From Cupriavidus campinensis (GTDB lineage Bacteria > Pseudomonadota > Gammaproteobacteria > Burkholderiales > Burkholderiaceae), in NCBI RefSeq assembly GCF_905397395.1, contig NZ_CAJPVH010000009.1, positions 1-64,000 of the forward strand: 64,000 nt of DNA, written 5' to 3'. Below are positions 60,318-64,000 of the stretch, piece after piece; the stretch's first letter is position 1; the number at the start of each line of letters is the position of its first letter. The notes beneath the pieces were generated by a model. That model saw nothing but the letters and a program-made list of their open reading frames with translations, was not told the origin of the DNA and did no database searches. The translations under genes and the position numbers were made by a program.

Positions 60318-61292
60318 ATGCCGATCAACGAGTTCCGCGCCATTGCCATGTTCGCCAAAGCGGTGGAAATGGGCAGTATCCGCCGCGCCGCGTTTGCGCA
60401 GGGCATCAGCCCCCAAGCGGCGAGCCAGGCCATCGCGCAATTGGAGCAGCACCTTGGGGTGCGCCTGCTCCACCGCACGACCCGCAACCTCGCACTGACC
60501 GAGGACGGGCAGCGCCTGCTCGAGAACACCCAGCCGGCCATCGCGGCACTGGACCGGGCGCTGTCCACGGCCCGGGAGGCCAAGGACGAGATTGCCGGCC
60601 CGCTGCGCATCGTGGGCCCGAAGTCGTGCTTCGCGGCGATCCTCATGCCGGTGCTCGATGCCTTCTGTCGCAGCCATCCCGGCATCCAGCCGGATGTCCA
60701 GCTCGACGATGGCATCGGCAACTGGGTGCTGGACCGCATGGATGTCGGCTTCCGGATCGGGGCGTCGCCCAGCGAGGGTGTGATTGGCCGCCAGTTGTTC
60801 CCGCTCCAGATGATGGTCTGCGCCGCACCTGCCTACCTGGCCAGGTACGGCATCCCCGCCACGCTGGATGACCTGGTGAACCACCGCTGCAGCGTCTTCC
60901 GGCGGCCGGCCACCGGCGCGGTGGCGCCCTGGTATCTGACTGTCGATGGCAAGCTGGAGCATCGCCCAGTGTCGCCCGCCTTCTCCACGAACGACGCCGA
61001 ACTGGAATTGCAGGCGGTACTGGCAGGACACGCGCTCGGGCAACTGGCGAACTATTCGGCGGCGCCCCACATCCGTGCCGGCCGCCTGGTTCCCGTGCTG
61101 TTACCGCATATCAGCGCCCATATGGGCCTGCACATCTACTACGGCAGCCGCGCCGCCCAGCCGAAGCGCGTGCGCGCCTTTATCGAACATGCCATCCATC
61201 ACTTGCTGGACTGCCCGGATGTTGTGCTGTCCGGCCAGGAACTCGAGATGGCTTTGCAGGGCTGGCGCGAACGCCGCGATGCCGCTCGCTGA
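60318..61292 (+). CDS. LysR-family transcriptional regulator
   Basis: A 324-residue LysR protein of the DsdC/AaeR-like branch. The winged HTH (about 4-62) has GSIRRAAFAQGISPQAASQAI and ends LLHRTTRNLALTEDGQ. The effector domain (about 92-300) includes GPLRIVGPKSCFAAILMPVL and DRMDVGFRIGASPSEGVIG. It is divergent from the AKR gene, so it likely controls the reductase operon. Its stop is 15 bases from the convergent enoyl-CoA hydratase gene. Confidence 0.9.
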   Translation: MPINEFRAIAMFAKAVEMGSIRRAAFAQGISPQAASQAIAQLEQHLGVRLLHRTTRNLALTEDGQRLLENTQPAIAALDRALSTAREAKDEIAGPLRIVGPKSCFAAILMPVLDAFCRSHPGIQPDVQLDDGIGNWVLDRMDVGFRIGASPSEGVIGRQLFPLQMMVCAAPAYLARYGIPATLDDLVNHRCSVFRRPATGAVAPWYLTVDGKLEHRPVSPAFSTNDAELELQAVLAGHALGQLANYSAAPHIRAGRLVPVLLPHISAHMGLHIYYGSRAAQPKRVRAFIEHAIHHLLDCPDVVLSGQELEMALQGWRERRDAAR

Positions 61293-61307
61293 GGCGGCGG
61301 CCTTCCG

Positions 61308-62126
61308 TCACCGGCCGGAGAACCGGGCGGGCCTGCGCTCGATGAAATGCGCCACGCCTTCCGTAAAGTCCTCGCTCTGGATGCTTTCGAACATCTCGGC
61401 GTTGGCAAGGCGCGTGGCCTCGGCCAATGACTGGAACGGCTGCTCCCACAGCTGGCGCTTCATCACGCGGATGGAGCGGGGCGAAACGTTCTCGGCCAGG
61501 TCGTCGGCGTAGTCGAGCGTGGTTGCCATGAGGGCGTCCGCATCGACCACACGGTCAACCAGGCCGATCCGCAGCGCCTCGTCGGCCAGCACCTTGCGCG
61601 CCGAATACAGCAGGTCAGCCGCATGACCGGGGCCGACCACGCGCGGCAGCAGCCAGGAGATACCGTGCTCGGCGATCAGGCCCCTGCGCGCGAACGCGCT
61701 GCTGAATGCGGCGTTGGCGCCGGCAAAGCGCATGTCGCAGTACAGCGCGAACACCAGCCCCAGCCCCGCTGCCGCGCCATTGATGGCCGCGATCACGGGC
61801 TTGCGCATGGCCGGAAAGTAGCCGTAGCGCGTCTGGTAGTCGGCGCGCCGGTTCATGTCGAACGGGCGCATCCACTGGGCGGCGCGGATATCGCCCGGCG
61901 GCAGCACTTCGAGCTCGTTGATGTCCATGCCGGCGCAGAAGCCCTTGCCGGCCCCGGTCAGCACCACCACGCGCACGTTGTCGTCGCGATCGACGGCCTC
62001 CATGGCGTCGCGCAGCTCGGCCTCCATGACCTTGGTCAGCGCATTGAGCTTGTCCGGCCGGTTCAGGGTGACCACGGCGATCCGCTCGCTCTTCCCCGCG
62101 CGAGCAACGGTAACCTGACTGTACAT
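61308..62126 (-). CDS. Enoyl-CoA hydratase/isomerase-family protein
   Basis: A 272-residue crotonase-fold protein. The N-terminal VVTLNRPDKLNALTKVMEAE, the oxyanion-hole GAGKGFCAGMDINELEVLPP and KPVIAAINGAAAGLGLVFAL are standard. The active-site Glu pair of true hydratases is only partly evident (SSAFARRGLIAEHGISWLLP has one Glu). It starts after AAGGAG. It lies 25 bases after the aldehyde dehydrogenase in a CoA-pathway operon, probably acting on an enoyl or aromatic acyl-CoA. Confidence 0.88.
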   Translation of the reverse strand: MYSQVTVARAGKSERIAVVTLNRPDKLNALTKVMEAELRDAMEAVDRDDNVRVVVLTGAGKGFCAGMDINELEVLPPGDIRAAQWMRPFDMNRRADYQTRYGYFPAMRKPVIAAINGAAAGLGLVFALYCDMRFAGANAAFSSAFARRGLIAEHGISWLLPRVVGPGHAADLLYSARKVLADEALRIGLVDRVVDADALMATTLDYADDLAENVSPRSIRVMKRQLWEQPFQSLAEATRLANAEMFESIQSEDFTEGVAHFIERRPARFSGR

Positions 62127-62151
62127 ATTGCGACTCCTTTCGATGTCGTGA

Positions 62152-63567
62152 TTAGGGAAGCTGAACGGCTCTCGGCTCCAGGAACTCCTCGAGCCCATAC
62201 ACCCCGCCTTCCCGCCCCACACCGGACATGCCGAAGCCGCCGAACGGTGCGGCGGGATTGAACCGGGCGCCGTTGACGTCCACCTGCCCGGCCCGCAGGG
62301 CGTTGGCAACCGCTTCGCCGGCCCTGTCATCGGCAGCCCAGACTGCGGCGGCCAGCCCATAGCGCGTGCCGTTGGCCAGGGCGATGGCTTCGTCGACGCT
62401 GTCGTAGCACAGCACCGCCAGCACCGGCCCGAAGACCTCCTCGTTCGCCAGCCGGCTCTCGGGGGCGACGTTGCCGTAGATGGTCGGCGCGACGAAATAG
62501 CCGGTTGCCGGCACCGGCGCATCGGGGCCGCCGGCGATCCGGTCGAAGCCTGCCTGCTCCGCTTGGGCGATATGCGCCTGTACGCGCTGACGCTGCACAG
62601 CCGACAGCAAGGGACCGATCCGGGTGTCGCCCTCGGCGGGATCGCCGAGTTTCATCGCGGCCACGGCCTCCGCCAGCAGTGACCGGCATCGCGGGTAATC
62701 CTCGCGTGCAACGATCAGCCGGGTGGTCGCGCTGCAGGTCTGCCCCGAATTGAGGAAACATGAACTGACCGTCGCCTTGACCGCCCTGGCGAGATCCGCG
62801 CCCGGCAGCACCACAGCCGCCGACTTGCCACCCAGTTCCATCGACACGCGCTTCATATCGCCGGCCGCCTGCGCAGCGACCTTGCGACCCACCGCCGTCG
62901 AGCCGGTGAACGACACCATCTGGATATCGGCATGCGCTACCAGCGCCTCGCCCACCTCCGCGCCCCCCAGCACGAGATTGAGCACGCCGGGCGGCAGTTG
63001 CGCCTGCTCGCAGGCGGCCATCAGCCGCTCGGTCACCGCCGGGGCCAGCTCGGAGGGCTTCAAGACCACCGTGCAGCCGGCCAGCAGCGCCGGCGCCAGC
63101 TTGGCCGTGATCTGATGCAGCGGGTAATTCCACGGCGTAATGGCGGCCACCACCCCGACCGGTGCCAGCGTCACGCGGGAATTGCCGATCGTGCGGACAA
63201 AGGCGAACGTATCGGCCAGCGCCGCCGTGGCGCGCCACGCGGCGATTGGCGCATCCACCTGGATGCGGCGCGACAGCTTCAGCGGCATGCCGACTTCGCG
63301 CGAGATCTCAGTGGCCAGTTCCGCCGCACAGCCTTCCAGCGCGTCGGCCAGCGCGAGCAGGTATGGCGCCCGCCCGGCTGCGCCCAGCGCCTGCCAGCCT
63401 GGCTGCGCCCGCGCGGCAGCCGCCACGGCTGCGGCCACATCTTCCGCACTGCCGAGGCTCACCTCGCCCAGCGGCGCTTCGGTCGACGAATCATGGATGC
63501 GCACTGACGCGCTGGCGCGTATCGGGCGACGTGCGCCGTCTATATAGTGTTGGGTCCACTGCTTCAC
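62152..63567 (-). CDS. NAD(P)-dependent aldehyde dehydrogenase
   Basis: A 471-residue aldehyde dehydrogenase. Catalytic Glu244 lies in VSMELGGKSAAVVLPGADLA and the nucleophile Cys278 in FLNSGQTCSATTRL; AAITPWNYPLHQITAKLAPA binds NAD. The GTG at 63567 is preceded by AAGGGAG and overlaps the upstream enoyl-CoA hydratase stop by 4 bases. It would oxidise an aldehyde to its acid in the same CoA pathway as the flanking crotonase genes. Confidence 0.93.
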   Translation of the reverse strand: MKQWTQHYIDGARRPIRASASVRIHDSSTEAPLGEVSLGSAEDVAAAVAAAARAQPGWQALGAAGRAPYLLALADALEGCAAELATEISREVGMPLKLSRRIQVDAPIAAWRATAALADTFAFVRTIGNSRVTLAPVGVVAAITPWNYPLHQITAKLAPALLAGCTVVLKPSELAPAVTERLMAACEQAQLPPGVLNLVLGGAEVGEALVAHADIQMVSFTGSTAVGRKVAAQAAGDMKRVSMELGGKSAAVVLPGADLARAVKATVSSCFLNSGQTCSATTRLIVAREDYPRCRSLLAEAVAAMKLGDPAEGDTRIGPLLSAVQRQRVQAHIAQAEQAGFDRIAGGPDAPVPATGYFVAPTIYGNVAPESRLANEEVFGPVLAVLCYDSVDEAIALANGTRYGLAAAVWAADDRAGEAVANALRAGQVDVNGARFNPAAPFGGFGMSGVGREGGVYGLEEFLEPRAVQLP

Positions 63568-64000
63568 TGCGACTCCCTTGTGTTGCGTTTTTCGAGGAAC
63601 GCAGCCATCACGCGCTGCGGTTCACCGTCGGCATAGCATTCAAGCTGCGCGCGGATGCCGGCGACACAGGCCTCATCGAAACCCGGCTGCGTCATCGCGC
63701 GGAAGCGCTGCTTGGACAGGCGTACGGCGGTGGGCGGCAGCGCCGCGAGCGACCTGGCCTGGGCGAGTGCCTGCGACATCAGTTCGGCCTCGCCGCAAAG
63801 CGCGGTCACCAGGCCAATGTCGAAGGCGCGCTGGCCATTGACCAGTTCACCCGAGAGCGACATCTGCACGTTGTGGGTGTGCCCCACATGCAGCGTCATC
63901 AGATAAGACCCGACGATGCTCGCCAGCCCCGCCTTGACCTCGGGCTGCCCCCAGCGGCTGTCGGCAGTGGCGAGCCGCCAGTCCGCGCACAGCGCCAGTT
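63564..64000 (-). CDS. Enoyl-CoA hydratase/isomerase-family protein, C-terminal part (continues beyond the window)
   Basis: The last 145 codons of a second crotonase-family gene are present, continuing upstream beyond the right edge. The segment reads LALCADWRLATADSRWGQPE then VKAGLASIVGSYLMTLHVGH, and ends with a helical C-terminus (SQALAQARSLAALPPTAVRL). The Glu-rich WGQPEVKAG strand matches the hydratase substrate loop. It overlaps the aldehyde dehydrogenase by 4 bases, so the three enzymes are coupled. Alternative ATGs inside (for example 63899) are internal, not starts. Confidence 0.85.
   Translation of the reverse strand, partial: LALCADWRLATADSRWGQPEVKAGLASIVGSYLMTLHVGHTHNVQMSLSGELVNGQRAFDIGLVTALCGEAELMSQALAQARSLAALPPTAVRLSKQRFRAMTQPGFDEACVAGIRAQLECYADGEPQRVMAAFLEKRNTRESQ

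Overview
This is a 64 kb, very GC-rich, gene-dense stretch of a beta-proteobacterial chromosome or chromid. The best guess is the Burkholderiaceae, probably Cupriavidus or a close relative. That rests on the three orphan Bug (TctC-type) solute receptors, the six LysR regulators beside catabolic operons, the HmuY-type lipoprotein in a heme operon and the base composition. No rRNA, tRNA, CRISPR array, phage gene or insertion sequence was seen.

Layout. (1) 1-9361, all on the minus strand, is an envelope-energisation array. In transcription order it holds a TpsB/FhaC-type outer-membrane transporter, a DUF2341-LamG-ExbB fusion, ExbD, TonB, a large porin, a periplasmic coiled-coil protein, a YbjN-domain protein, then an STN-TonB hybrid, an ECF sigma factor and the start of FecR. 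(2) 9644-17212, plus strand: a small secreted protein, then a Fur-box-preceded heme operon (receptor, HmuY-like lipoprotein, HmuS, T, U, V). (3) 17249-29177: two catabolic modules, each with a Bug receptor and a LysR gene. One has an aconitase-family hydratase pair, an aminotransferase and an RraA-family aldolase; the other is HyuA/HyuB. (4) 29395-38717: an aromatic, hydroquinone-like module with a PcpA-type ring-cleavage dioxygenase, a WrbA-like quinone reductase, a LinD/PcpC-like GST, a divergent tryptophan-dioxygenase-fold protein, an amidase, a maleylacetate reductase and a nitroreductase. (5) 38834-47831: AraC and XRE-cupin regulators and an operon joining a branched-chain-type ABC importer to an amidase and an N-carbamoyl-amidohydrolase. 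(6) 48119-51269: a partly decayed HpaI aldolase/Bug operon with a LysR gene. (7) 51315-56388: an unknown 342-residue protein and a 1285-residue autotransporter. (8) 56654-64000: a lipoprotein hydrolase, an internally deleted aldo-keto reductase, a secreted cupin-CMD fusion, an intact aldo-keto reductase, a LysR gene and an acyl-CoA/aldehyde operon that runs off the window.

How it works together. Regions 1 and 2 are envelope functions: a dedicated proton-motive-force-driven surface apparatus with its own ECF/STN-type signalling, and heme capture. The rest is mostly modular catabolism of organic acids, amides, ureides and aromatics, each module with its own capture protein and LysR switch. The least explained parts are the TpsB/DUF2341-ExbB/TonB/porin array, which has no visible secreted substrate, and the aromatic module, whose heme-dioxygenase-fold member lacks the usual distal histidine. 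Three gene remnants (a C-terminal SDR tail, an internally deleted AKR and a coupled truncated ORF) show ongoing deletion in the catabolic regions.
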